Assembly (NCBI RefSeq): GCF_900009145.1
Contig: NZ_LN889802.1
Location: forward strand, 47,429 to 111,428
DNA length: 64,000 nucleotides
Origin: Planktothrix tepida PCC 9214
Lineage (GTDB): Bacteria; Cyanobacteriota; Cyanobacteriia; Cyanobacteriales; Microcoleaceae
Direction: 5' to 3'
Position numbers and translations under genes: made by a program. The notes beneath the pieces were generated by a model. The model worked only from the letters and a program-made list of their open reading frames with translations, ran no database searches and was not told the origin of the DNA. Shown here piece after piece: positions 36,822 to 46,531 of this stretch; position 1 is the stretch's first letter; every line of letters begins with the position of its first letter.

Positions 36822-39434
36822 GTGACAATGATCACAACTCAATCTAATTCTATTGTTTCAAGTACGATTGTTATTCTATCCATTCCGATTCTGGTTGGCA
36901 TCTTTACACCAGAAGTCTTTCAAACCCTATTTAATGGGTCTGGTTTTATTCCTCATGGTCATTGTTATTTATGGAAACCCGGACTGGTCTGGATGCACGT
37001 CAGTTCTGATGTTCTGATTGCTTTAGCTTATTTTTCCATTTCTGTCACATTGGTTTATTTTGTTCATAAATCTCGTCGAGAAATTCCCTTCCATTGGATG
37101 TTCTTAGCGTTTGGAGCCTTTATTATTGCCTGTGGAATGACTCATCTGATGGAGGTCTGGACACTCTGGCATCCGATGTATTGGTTAGCGGGAGTCATTA
37201 AAGTTATTACAGCCTTTGTTTCAGTGGTAACGGCGTTAGCATTACCGCCTTTAGTTCCCGAAGCTTTAGCTTTAATTGAATCGGCTCATTTATCAGAACA
37301 ACGGCATCAAAATTTAAAATCTGCTAATCAAAAATTAGAAACGCTTTATGATCAACTCAAGGAATTAGATCACCTCAAAACACAATTTTTTGCCAATATG
37401 AGCCATGAACTTCGGACTCCTTTGGCATTAATTTTGGGGCCAGCAGAACAGTTATTAGCTTCACCCGAACTTCCTCAACAACACCATAAAGATATCCAAA
37501 TTATTGAACGTAATGCGCGTTTATTACTCAAACAAGTGAATGACCTGCTAGATGTCTCTAAATTAGCAGAAGGTCAAATGGAGCTTCACTATAGCTCGGT
37601 GGATATTGCCCATCTGGTGCAAGTGATGGCCGCAAATTTTGACGGATTCGCCCAGGAACAAAATATTGATTTCACGGTAGATACGCCAGAATGTGTTCTA
37701 GCAGAAATCGATGTGGAAAAAATGGAACGTATTTTATTAAATTTACTTTCAAATGCCTTTAAATTTACGCCAAAGGGGGGGAAAGTTTACTGCGGTTTAT
37801 CTGTGTCTGAAAAAACAGATTCTCCTTGGGGAATTATACAAGTGCAAGATAGTGGAATTGGGATTGCGCCTGAACTTCGGGAGGAAATTTTTGAACGGTT
37901 TCGTCAAGTAGATACGGGGTTAGCTCGACAGTTTGGAGGAACGGGATTAGGATTAGCCATTGTTAAAGAATTTGTGGAACTTCAAGGCGGTTTTGTTACG
38001 GTTAAGGATGCACCAGAGGACGGAGCATTATTTTGGGTAGAATTTCCGTTAAGAATGATCTCTGAGACTGAAGTTGAGTCTTTAACTACTACCAATATTA
38101 ACCAGAATTCCCCCATTTGGAGTGAAAAGAAAATTCAACCTTGGTTAGATGAACTGCGAACCTTAATCCCTAATGAGTCCTTATCTCAAAAAATTTCTCA
38201 ACCGGAAAAACCGTTAGTTTTGGTAGTCGAAGATAATCCAACGATGAGTCAATTTGTCTGTACGACTTTAGCATTAGACTATAATACAGCTACTGCTAAT
38301 AATGGAGAAACAGGTTTACAGCAAGCCCTCGCCCTACATCCTGATTTAATTATTAGTGATATTATGATGCCTGGAATGAGTGGGGATGAACTGGTACATC
38401 AAATCCGAACTTATCCAGAACTAAATATGATTCCGATTGTGATGTTAACGGCTAAAGTGGATGATGAATCACGGGTACAATTATTACGAGAAGGCGCACA
38501 AGATTATTTAATGAAACCCTTTTCGGTAGAGGAATTAAGAGCCAGGGTTAGTAACTGGATTATCATTAAGCGAACCAGAGAGTTATTACAGCAAGAATTA
38601 GCGACTCAAAGTGTAGATTTAGAAACCTTAGCTCAGGAATTAGCGTTAAGAAAACGAGAATTACAAATTGCTTTAAAAGGACTCCAACAACAAACAGAAG
38701 AATTGACACAAGCTAATCAATTAAAGAATGAATTTTTAGCAATCGTTTCCCATGAATTAAGGACTCCTTTAAATGTTATTTTAGGTTGGTTATATCTTTT
38801 GCGTACCCGTTCTTTAACTCCTGAACGTTCCCAAGCCGCCTTAGAAACGATGGAACGTAACGCTAAGGCTTTGACGAAGTTAATTGAGAATTTATTAGAT
38901 ATTTCTAATTTATTACAAGGCAAAACTAAAATTAATTTAATGTCTGTTAAGTTACAAGCGGTGATTGAATCTGTATTAAAAAACTTTGAATCTGTCGCAA
39001 TTACCAAAGGAATTAATTTGCAAGTACAAGTGGATGAATCCGTTAGTAATGTCATTGGAGATCCAGAACGATTACAACAAATTGTAGAACATCTTTTAGA
39101 TAATGCGATTAAGTTTACCCCTCAAGGGGGACAGGTTAAGATTAGTTTAACAACAAATTCAACTCAAGCTTTTATTCAAGTTCAAGATACAGGTCAAGGC
39201 ATCCCAGAAGAATCCTTACCTTCTATTTTTGAATCCTTTCGACAAGCTGATAGTTCAATTACTCGACAACATGGAGGATTAGGATTAGGATTAGCTATTG
39301 TTAAACAGTTAGTCAAATTGCAGCACGGAAGCGTTCAAGCTGAAAGTGCAGGGGAAGGAAAAGGATCAACTTTTACGGTTACTTTACCCTTGAGAAAATC
39401 ATCTTATTTCGCTGCTCTTAATTCTAACAATTAA
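36822..39434 (+). CDS. Ethylene-receptor-like (ETR1-type) hybrid histidine kinase, HK-REC-HK
   Basis: An 870-residue membrane sensor. After an extra N-terminal hydrophobic helix comes the three-helix ethylene-binding domain: SSDVLIALAYFSI (D63, Y70, I73, matching ETR1 D25, Y32, I35) and CGMTHL (C104 and H108, matching the copper ligands C65 and H69). ETR1 P36 is replaced by S74. No GAF domain follows; a coiled region leads to HisKA (H195 in MSHELRTP) and HATPase_c, a receiver domain (E470/D471, phospho-acceptor D513, K565), then a second HisKA (H644) and HATPase_c. Cyanobacterial relatives such as Synechocystis Slr1212 bind ethylene and also act in UV/light responses. The start is GTG 36822 or ATG 36828. 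Confidence 0.9.
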   Translation: MTMITTQSNSIVSSTIVILSIPILVGIFTPEVFQTLFNGSGFIPHGHCYLWKPGLVWMHVSSDVLIALAYFSISVTLVYFVHKSRREIPFHWMFLAFGAFIIACGMTHLMEVWTLWHPMYWLAGVIKVITAFVSVVTALALPPLVPEALALIESAHLSEQRHQNLKSANQKLETLYDQLKELDHLKTQFFANMSHELRTPLALILGPAEQLLASPELPQQHHKDIQIIERNARLLLKQVNDLLDVSKLAEGQMELHYSSVDIAHLVQVMAANFDGFAQEQNIDFTVDTPECVLAEIDVEKMERILLNLLSNAFKFTPKGGKVYCGLSVSEKTDSPWGIIQVQDSGIGIAPELREEIFERFRQVDTGLARQFGGTGLGLAIVKEFVELQGGFVTVKDAPEDGALFWVEFPLRMISETEVESLTTTNINQNSPIWSEKKIQPWLDELRTLIPNESLSQKISQPEKPLVLVVEDNPTMSQFVCTTLALDYNTATANNGETGLQQALALHPDLIISDIMMPGMSGDELVHQIRTYPELNMIPIVMLTAKVDDESRVQLLREGAQDYLMKPFSVEELRARVSNWIIIKRTRELLQQELATQSVDLETLAQELALRKRELQIALKGLQQQTEELTQANQLKNEFLAIVSHELRTPLNVILGWLYLLRTRSLTPERSQAALETMERNAKALTKLIENLLDISNLLQGKTKINLMSVKLQAVIESVLKNFESVAITKGINLQVQVDESVSNVIGDPERLQQIVEHLLDNAIKFTPQGGQVKISLTTNSTQAFIQVQDTGQGIPEESLPSIFESFRQADSSITRQHGGLGLGLAIVKQLVKLQHGSVQAESAGEGKGSTFTVTLPLRKSSYFAALNSNN

Positions 39435-39492
39435 ATGAATCAAAATTAGGCTATCTTCTGAATACAGTTTTGCAAAAAAACAGGTTTTAATT

Positions 39493-39783
39493 ATGATTTT
39501 ACATCGCTTAGAACAATATACTATTAAACGTCCACAAGAAGTTTTAATTGTTAAAATTGAAATTGAGGGAGACGCGGATGAAATTGCTATTTTCAAAGGA
39601 TTTTCCAGTTCGTTAATGCGTCCTACTGCTTTTGATCCTGATGTTCCAGTTCTTCCTAATACTGCTAAAATTATTGAAATTGATCGCTTATTAAGCCCTT
39701 ATAATCCCACCGAACCCCGTTATATTCAACAGGGATTAACTTGGGAAATGATGCAGGAATTATTAACAGAATTGGGACTATAG
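39493..39783 (+). CDS. Conserved cyanobacterial protein, DUF7734-like, 96 aa
   Basis: A small acidic soluble protein with the stretches RPQEVLIVKIEIEG, IAIFKGFSSSLMRPTAFDPD and QGLTWEMMQELLTELG. It resembles a family conserved in cyanobacteria and plastids that I recall as DUF7734; the function is unknown. It lies 58 bp downstream of the ethylene-receptor-like kinase on the same strand and may be co-transcribed. The DUF number is from memory. Confidence 0.7.
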   Translation: MILHRLEQYTIKRPQEVLIVKIEIEGDADEIAIFKGFSSSLMRPTAFDPDVPVLPNTAKIIEIDRLLSPYNPTEPRYIQQGLTWEMMQELLTELGL

Positions 39784-39902
39784 CAAAACTAAATTCGTCG
39801 TAATATTTTATTGTAGGGGGTTAGATCTTCCATTGCTATTTGTAGAGAATATGATAAAATCAAATCACTTGTATTATCCCATCCTTAAACCAGTTCTCAG
39901 CC

Positions 39903-41282
39903 ATGAGCCAATGTCTTAACCCTGATTGCCTCCAACCCAACCCAAAAACCACAATTTTTTGTCAAAAATGTGGTTCTAAATTACTGTTAAAGGAACGATA
40001 TCGAGCGTTAAAAATATTAGGTCAAGGGGGGTTTGGTCGAACGTTTCAAGCAGTAGATGAAAATAAACCTTCTCAACCCTATTGTGTAATTAAACAATTT
40101 TTACCCCAAGCCCAAGACACGAATAATCAACAAAAAGCCGAAGAACTATTTAAACAAGAAGCCATACAATTAGAACGTTTAGGAAAACATAATCAAATTC
40201 CTGAATTATTCGCCTATTTTATCCAAGATCATCGTCACTATCTTATTCAAGAATATATTGAAGGACAAAATTTATTACAAGAATTAAATCAAAATGGGGC
40301 ATTTTCAGAAACTAAAACCATTAATCTGTTAGGAGATTTATTACCTATTTTAGCATTTATCCATCAACAACAAGTAATTCATCGAGATATTAAACCGGAA
40401 AATATTATTAGAAGACAGGGGGATAATAAATTAGTTTTAGTGGATTTTGGAGCGGCTAAAACTGCTACCCACACTGCGTTAGTGGTGACAGGAACAGTGA
40501 TTGGTTCTGCCCAATATGTGGCACCCGAACAAGCAATGGGAAAATCGACTTTTGCCAGTGATTTATATAGTTTAGGGGTAATGTGTATTCATTTATTAAC
40601 GAATATTGAACCGTTTGATTTATTTGATGTCAGTGAAAGTGAGTGGGTGTGGCGAGATTATTTAACGGTTAAAGTTAATGATCGTTTGGGTCAAGTATTA
40701 GATAAACTACTACAACAGGCAACTAAAAAACGCTTTCAAACCGCCCAAGAAGTATTAGCTGCTTTACAATTAACTATTAAACCGACACCCCAAGCGACAC
40801 CCCAAACTGATATAGAATTAAAGTCAGCTAGAGGTGTTAATTATGGTCAATTAGAACAACTTTTGAAAGCGGGAAACTGGAAAGAAGCTGACCGAGAAAC
40901 TGCTAATAAAATGTTAGAAGTGGCGGGAATAAAAAACCAGGGATGGTTAAGGGAAGAAGATATTGATAATTTTCCCTGTGAGGATTTACGCACCATTGAC
41001 CAACTTTGGGTAAAATACAGCAATGGTCGCTTCGGCTTTTCGGTACAGAAGCGCATCTATCAAAGTCTGGGAGGAACCCGGAGTTATGATAGCAAAATTT
41101 GGGAAGCGTTTGCTGATCAGGTGGGTTGGCGTGTGAAGGGAGATTGGTTGTATTATGATTATCTAAAATTTAATCAGACAGCACAAACTGGCCACCTCCC
41201 GTTATTACGTTGCGGGGTAAGGAGGATGTTAGGTGTTGGGGGGGGGTTTGGAGGTTCTCTTCTCTCGCGTCGAGACTTGTAG
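39903..41282 (+). CDS. Serine/threonine protein kinase with GUN4 domain
   Basis: The 459-residue soluble protein has three parts: a four-Cys zinc ribbon (C4, C9, C20, C23), a Hanks-type kinase domain (G-loop GQGGFG at 40-45, K64, catalytic HRDIKPEN at 160-167, DFG at 181-183), and a C-terminal GUN4 domain (about 305-430; LEQLLKAGNWKEADRETAN, FPCEDLRTIDQLWVKYSNG). GUN4 domains bind porphyrins and stimulate Mg-chelatase, so the fusion may couple a tetrapyrrole signal to phosphorylation. The catalytic residues are intact. The last 25 residues diverge from typical GUN4 tails. Repeats begin 90 bp after the stop. Confidence 0.92.
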   Translation: MSQCLNPDCLQPNPKTTIFCQKCGSKLLLKERYRALKILGQGGFGRTFQAVDENKPSQPYCVIKQFLPQAQDTNNQQKAEELFKQEAIQLERLGKHNQIPELFAYFIQDHRHYLIQEYIEGQNLLQELNQNGAFSETKTINLLGDLLPILAFIHQQQVIHRDIKPENIIRRQGDNKLVLVDFGAAKTATHTALVVTGTVIGSAQYVAPEQAMGKSTFASDLYSLGVMCIHLLTNIEPFDLFDVSESEWVWRDYLTVKVNDRLGQVLDKLLQQATKKRFQTAQEVLAALQLTIKPTPQATPQTDIELKSARGVNYGQLEQLLKAGNWKEADRETANKMLEVAGIKNQGWLREEDIDNFPCEDLRTIDQLWVKYSNGRFGFSVQKRIYQSLGGTRSYDSKIWEAFADQVGWRVKGDWLYYDYLKFNQTAQTGHLPLLRCGVRRMLGVGGGFGGSLLSRRDL

Positions 41283-41371
41283 ACTGTAATATATAAGGCT
41301 TACAGATTTTCGTAAAGATTTATGACATCAACATTTTCCTCGAAGTCATACGGGTTGCGGGTTTCCGATAG

Positions 41372-41533
41372 GGTCAGAAACCGGGTTTCTTAATTGAGCT
41401 TTTTGTTAGTAACAAAGGTTAAGGTAGAAACCCGGTTTCTTGGAGGCGTGGGTGGGGCTCAGAAACCGGGTTTCTTAAGTTATCTTTCTGTTAATAGCAA
41501 AGGTTAAGGCAGAAACCCGGTTTCTTGGAGGGG
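41372..41533. repeat. Two-unit repeat array, left of the toxin/immunity cassette
   Basis: Two units of about 85 bp, each with a 15-bp inverted-repeat core AGAAACCGGGTTTCT (41376 and 41461) and its complement AGAAACCCGGTTTCT (41426 and 41511). The second unit is nearly identical to the first unit of the array at 42857-43009. Such units are likely dispersed non-coding repeats. Confidence 0.85.
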
Positions 41534-41580
41534 TGGGCGTGGGTGATGCCTGTTCGATATAATTAAGTTAAAGGAAAAGA

Positions 41581-41590
41581 AAAGGAGGTG
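41581..41590 (+). promoter_or_regulatory. Strong Shine-Dalgarno without a canonical start codon
   Basis: AAAGGAGGTG is a near-perfect anti-SD complement. Seven bases after its GGAGG the downstream toxin-like frame has ATC (41596), not ATG, GTG or TTG. Confidence 0.65.
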
Positions 41591-41595
41591 AAACA

Positions 41596-41805
41596 ATCGT
41601 ACATAAGTTCTCTGGCCAAAAAGTATGTGACATTTTAAAACTAAAAAAAGGCAGTATCAAACAAGCACAACTTCCACAAGGATCGCCTAGCTGGGAAGAA
41701 TTTAGTGAGATGACATGGGAAGAAATAGAAAAAGGAGTTGCTGAAAACTCTCCGGGTTTTAAAGTTGTTCGCAAATTATTAAGTGATCGGAGGTTTGATA
41801 AATGA
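41596..41805 (+). CDS. Orphan polymorphic-toxin C-terminal domain-like protein, about 69 aa
   Basis: The frame opens right after a TAA at 41569-41571 and ends at TGA 41803-41805. It encodes a basic/acidic mix beginning VHKFSGQKVCDILKLKKGSI, then LPQGSPSWEEFSEMTWEEIE and a C-terminus GFKVVRKLLSDRRFDK. This GSI..LP.GSPSW...MTWEEIE...PG...RKLL.D.RF pattern recalls toxin tips at the C-termini of RHS/CdiA-like polymorphic toxins (recognition, not a search result). There is no carrier protein in front. No standard start codon exists; ATC at 41596 is placed ideally behind a strong SD. The stop overlaps the ATG of the next gene, a translational coupling typical of toxin-immunity pairs. It could also be a decayed remnant. 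Confidence 0.5.
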   Translation: MVHKFSGQKVCDILKLKKGSIKQAQLPQGSPSWEEFSEMTWEEIEKGVAENSPGFKVVRKLLSDRRFDK

Positions 41806-42119
41806 AAAATGATATTTTTGATCAGTTTCTTGGTTTCTTACAAAATTTAGATCAACAAGAAATTAGCTATTCTCTAGCTCATCATCGGGATGAGGCGATT
41901 ATGGTGAGTGTTGCGCTTCCTGGGGAGCGTTGGGAAGTTGAATTTTTGAATGATGGATCTGTCGAGATTGAAAGATTTATTAGTCAAGGCGAAATATCTG
42001 GAGAAGAAGCTTTAAACGAATTATTTTCTCGATATTCAGATCCAGAGGATGTTTCTATTGAGACTAATTCAAATCCTAACTTGATATCTACGTTCTTAAT
42101 TCCCAATAATGTCCAATAA
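41802..42119 (+). CDS. Putative immunity protein, 105 aa
   Basis: A small acidic soluble protein with the stretch AIMVSVALPGERWEVEFLND and an EALNELFSRYSD segment. Its ATG overlaps the toxin-like frame upstream (ATGA), and its stop overlaps the ATG of the next gene (42109), so three genes form one translationally coupled unit. It resembles small proteins found beside polymorphic-toxin tips; the immunity role is inferred from size, charge and coupling. Composition matches the neighbours. Confidence 0.65.
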   Translation: MKNDIFDQFLGFLQNLDQQEISYSLAHHRDEAIMVSVALPGERWEVEFLNDGSVEIERFISQGEISGEEALNELFSRYSDPEDVSIETNSNPNLISTFLIPNNVQ

Positions 42120-42471
42120 TTCCCAATTTCCCGATGAACAAATCTATCAACAAATTGCTCAAATTATTCAAAAATACAAATTGTTAGAATGTGCGGAGTG
42201 TGCTGCTGCTATCAAAAACTGGTTAAAGGCGAATCAAATTAATGGTATCCATCTGAAAATAAAACTCGTAGGTCGGGGATTATTTATTGTTAGTAAGCGT
42301 TGGGATAATGGTCAAACATCAATTACCCAAAATGGAACGCACTATGGTATTGAAGCAAGAGGTAAAGTCTTTGATAACCTATCTACTTTCGGATTAACTA
42401 GAGAAGAATGGATAGTAGACTTTGACTGTCCAAGTGGAAAGTTTATAATAGAAGAAATTGAAAAGTTTTAA
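42109..42471 (+). CDS. Papain-fold toxin 2 (Tox-PL-2)-like protein
   Basis: The 120-residue protein matches the Tox-PL-2 pattern: an N-terminal helix, LLECAECAAAIKNWLKANQI with the candidate catalytic Cys (C28 or C31), then GTHYGIEARGKVFDNLS with the candidate His (H78) and Asp (D89), and a final WIVDFDC strand. Such papain-like domains are effector tips of polymorphic toxins and act as peptidases or deamidases. Here it stands alone with its own ATG. The next gene is its likely immunity gene. The family name is from memory of the Cys/His pattern. Confidence 0.65.
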   Translation: MSNNSQFPDEQIYQQIAQIIQKYKLLECAECAAAIKNWLKANQINGIHLKIKLVGRGLFIVSKRWDNGQTSITQNGTHYGIEARGKVFDNLSTFGLTREEWIVDFDCPSGKFIIEEIEKF

Positions 42472-42496
42472 CTATAATATTTCTGGAGAAATAAAG

Positions 42497-42844
42497 ATGA
42501 CAAACCTCTATGACTTACTCGAACAAATTAAACAAAAACCAGGAATGTATATTGGGAACCCTAATATTAATAATTTATTGATGTTTTTGTGTGGTTATCA
42601 ATACGCCTGTGAAGCGATGGAACTTCCTGAAACTCAACAAGAAATAGAATTTGCACAATTTCAGCCTTGGCTACAAGCTAAATTTGGAGTCAATACTTCC
42701 GCATCTTGGGCTAGAATTATTTTATTGTATTCTAGTGATGAAGCCGACGCTTTTAAAAATTTCTTTGATTTATTATCAGAGTTTAGAAATCAGCAACATG
42801 ATTCAGAAACAATTAAAAAAGAGTCTTTATCTTTAAAGGTTTAA
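42497..42844 (+). CDS. Putative immunity protein of the Tox-PL-2-like toxin, 115 aa
   Basis: The start is set at ATG 42497, where GGAGA lies about 8 bases upstream and the conserved N-terminus MTNLYDLLEQIKQKPGMYIG begins; an earlier ATG at 42458 overlaps the toxin gene and adds 13 unlikely residues. The protein is acidic and helical, with an FQPWLQAKFGV and IILLYSSDEADAFKNFFDL pattern seen in small partner proteins of polymorphic toxins. The immunity role is inferred from position directly after the toxin. The second repeat array starts 13 bp after the stop. Confidence 0.6.
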   Translation: MTNLYDLLEQIKQKPGMYIGNPNINNLLMFLCGYQYACEAMELPETQQEIEFAQFQPWLQAKFGVNTSASWARIILLYSSDEADAFKNFFDLLSEFRNQQHDSETIKKESLSLKV

Positions 42845-42856
42845 ATTACTGGTGAG

Positions 42857-43009
42857 GGTCAGAAACCGGGTTTCTTAAGTTATCTTTCTGTTAATAGCAA
42901 AGGTTAAGGGAGAAACCCGGTTTCTTGGAGGTGGGTGAGAGTCAGAAACCGGGTTTGTTAAGTTATCTTTCTGTTAATAGCAAAGGTTAGGGCAGAAACC
43001 CGGTTTCTT
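42857..43009. repeat. Two-unit repeat array, right of the toxin/immunity cassette
   Basis: Two units with period 82 bp (cores at 42861 and 42943, complements at 42911 and 42993). The first unit matches 41458-41530 at almost every base. The array abuts the stop of atpC, so it also lies at the 3' end of the ATP synthase transcript. Confidence 0.85.
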
Positions 43010-43014
43010 GTTTG

Positions 43015-43428
43015 TTACTCGACGCTACCACCCGCCGCTTGTAACCTTGCTCTGGCTCTTTTTACTCTTTTTTTGGCTTTAATTTTGCCTTCTTCAGAAC
43101 CACTACTTTCAGCCGCTTCTAAATCAGCTTGAGCTTTGGTATAAGCAGTCCGAGCATCCTCTAAATTAATAGAGTCACCGCGCTCGGCACCATTCACTAA
43201 AATTGTGACTTCATTGGCTTCAACTTCAGCAAACCCACCCATTAAAGCAATAGGAGTCCATTGGTTTTTTAACCGAACCCGCAGTACCCCGGTATCTAAA
43301 GCCGTTAATAGGGGGGCGTGACCTGTCAGAATACCCAGTTGTCCTGTGGTACTCGGAAGAATCACCTCATCGGCAGTTTCATCCCAGACCGTCCGATCTG
43401 GAGCGATTACACGCACAGTTAATGTCAT
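43015..43428 (-). CDS. atpC: ATP synthase F1 epsilon subunit
   Basis: The 137-residue protein regulates and couples the F1 rotor. It has the N-terminal beta sandwich ([39 protein letters not shown]) and a C-terminal two-helix domain. It follows atpD by 92 bp on the same strand, the standard cyanobacterial two-gene beta/epsilon operon (called atpB-atpE in cyanobacterial and plastid nomenclature). The C-terminal helices are Lys/Arg/Ala-rich. Confidence 0.96.
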   Translation of the reverse strand: MTLTVRVIAPDRTVWDETADEVILPSTTGQLGILTGHAPLLTALDTGVLRVRLKNQWTPIALMGGFAEVEANEVTILVNGAERGDSINLEDARTAYTKAQADLEAAESSGSEEGKIKAKKRVKRARARLQAAGGSVE

Positions 43429-43520
43429 TTGTCAAGAGGTAAAAAAATATTGTGGAGATTAAAACAGAATCGTTGTTGGACTGATGCCAAATAGCTAAAG
43501 CCCAACAACGCAGGTGAAAG

Positions 43521-44984
<1,464 letters not shown>

Positions 44985-45120
44985 TTAATACAAGCTGATT
45001 CCGAATTCATCTCGGAAAGCTTTAGAAGAATTTAATATTGCCATCTTTTAGGGTATCACGCTATCAGTCACCCGTTAACAAAGAGTTGGCTATTGGCTGC
45101 AACCCAGGTTAGACCTAATC

Positions 45121-45606
45121 CTACTCCTGTGTTCTTGTTTTCTTCTCTTCTTCTGCTTTCGGTTTCTTCCCCTGCTTCTCCTCTTCTGCTGCTCCTGCTT
45201 TCCCCAGTGGGGTTGGGGAGGGTTCAGAACTCTCCGTTAGAGGTTCGGGGTTTTTTTCTATTTTGTCAGTTTTTTCCGCTTGAGACGGTTCAGGTTGAGG
45301 TTCTGGAGTAACTTCAGGCTCCACCGAATCAACTAATGCTTTTTGTTTAACCCGGCGAATCGGTAAATTAGCAACTAAGGCGGTGACTCGGTTATCGCTT
45401 TCTAAATTAAATTCAGAATCATTGGTGTCGATTTCTACATAGCGGGACACCACTTCAAGGATTTCTTTTCGCATGGCTTCCACCATTTCCGGTGGTAAAT
45501 CAGCCCGGTCATGGGCTAAAACAAATTTCAGACGTCGTTTAGCTGCTTCTCGACTACTCTGATTTGTTCGAGGAAAAAGTCGTTCTAGGATTTCATTAAT
45601 TTTCAT
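45121..45606 (-). CDS. minE: Cell division topological specificity factor MinE with long charged tail
   Basis: MinE stimulates MinD ATPase and drives Min oscillation, confining the Z ring to mid-cell. Residues 1-95 match the family ([36 protein letters not shown]). Beyond residue 100 comes a 60-residue tail rich in Pro, Glu, Lys and Ser, making 161 residues against a usual 80-100. The tail looks disordered. It is the last gene of minC-minD-minE, 58 bp after minD. Confidence 0.95.
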   Translation of the reverse strand: MKINEILERLFPRTNQSSREAAKRRLKFVLAHDRADLPPEMVEAMRKEILEVVSRYVEIDTNDSEFNLESDNRVTALVANLPIRRVKQKALVDSVEPEVTPEPQPEPSQAEKTDKIEKNPEPLTESSEPSPTPLGKAGAAEEEKQGKKPKAEEEKKTRTQE

Positions 45607-45664
45607 GGGGTGTTTGCAGGGTAACTACAGAGGCAGAAAAATCAAAAAACTAAGAGAAAAACCT

Positions 45665-46471
45665 TTAACCCACTTTAGAGGTAAACAAACGACGTAGTTT
45701 TGCAAAAAACCCTTCTGGACGGGGATTGAGATCCAAGAATGCTACTTTTTCCCCTTCAATGCGGCGCACGACATTATTAAACGCTTGGGCAGCTTGAGAG
45801 GCGTTTTCTGCTAATATCAACGGTTCTCCTTTATTGGTGGAAACAATCACGGTTTCATCATCAGGAACCACCCCAATTAAAGGAATCGCTAAAATTTCTT
45901 CCACATCCTGCACCGACATCATATCGTTAGCTTCCACCATCAAGGGTTTAATTCGATTAATTAATAGCCGAATTTGTTTAACGGAATTGGCTTCTAATAA
46001 CCCAATCACTCGATCCGCATCTCGAACGGCAGAAATCTCTGGAGTCGTGACAATAATGGCTTCTTTAGCGGGAGCGATCGCATTTTGAAACCCTTGTTCA
46101 ATACCCGCCGGACAATCAATTAAAATATAATCATATTTCCCCTCTAACATTTCTACTAATTGTTTCATTTGATCCGGGGTCACGGCTTCTTTCATGCGAT
46201 TTTGAGCCGCAGGTAATAACACTAAACGGGCTTCTCGTTTATCTTTAACTAAAGCTTGTTCTAAGCGACATTCCCCGGATAAAACTTCCATTGCGGTATA
46301 GACAATTCGATTTTCTAAACCCAGGAGTAAGTCTAAATTTCTTAATCCAAAATCGGCATCAATCAGGACAACTTTATGTCCTCGTTTTGCTAATGCCATC
46401 CCCACATTAGCGGTGCAGGTTGTTTTTCCGACTCCTCCTTTTCCAGAGGTAATTACAATAACACGACTCAT
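45665..46471 (-). CDS. minD: Septum site-determining protein MinD
   Basis: A membrane-associated deviant-Walker ATPase (268 residues from the ATG at 46471). The P-loop KGGVGKTT lies at 11-18, with DADFGLRNLDLLLGLENR (switch I region), the DCPAGIEQGF switch II segment and a C-terminal amphipathic helix (FFAKLRRLF) for membrane binding. The start is ATG 46471 since the family begins MSRVIVITSGKGG; a TTG at 46486 would add five residues. It recruits MinC and is released by MinE. Confidence 0.97.
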   Translation of the reverse strand: MSRVIVITSGKGGVGKTTCTANVGMALAKRGHKVVLIDADFGLRNLDLLLGLENRIVYTAMEVLSGECRLEQALVKDKREARLVLLPAAQNRMKEAVTPDQMKQLVEMLEGKYDYILIDCPAGIEQGFQNAIAPAKEAIIVTTPEISAVRDADRVIGLLEANSVKQIRLLINRIKPLMVEANDMMSVQDVEEILAIPLIGVVPDDETVIVSTNKGEPLILAENASQAAQAFNNVVRRIEGEKVAFLDLNPRPEGFFAKLRRLFTSKVG

Positions 46472-46531
46472 ATTTGTATTCAGCAATAATTGATCCGGTG
46501 ATTAGGATAACGTATTTATGCGCTTAATCGG

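Noticed and set aside
41372..43009. Regularly spaced repeats that could suggest a CRISPR array
   Set aside because: Only two units per array, units of about 82-85 bp with internal hairpins and near-identical sequence between cores; no unique spacers and no cas genes.
45093..45311. Plus-strand ORF opposite minE
   Set aside because: It is the antisense shadow of the Pro/Glu/Lys-rich MinE tail; its Leu/Ser runs come from that low-complexity coding sequence.
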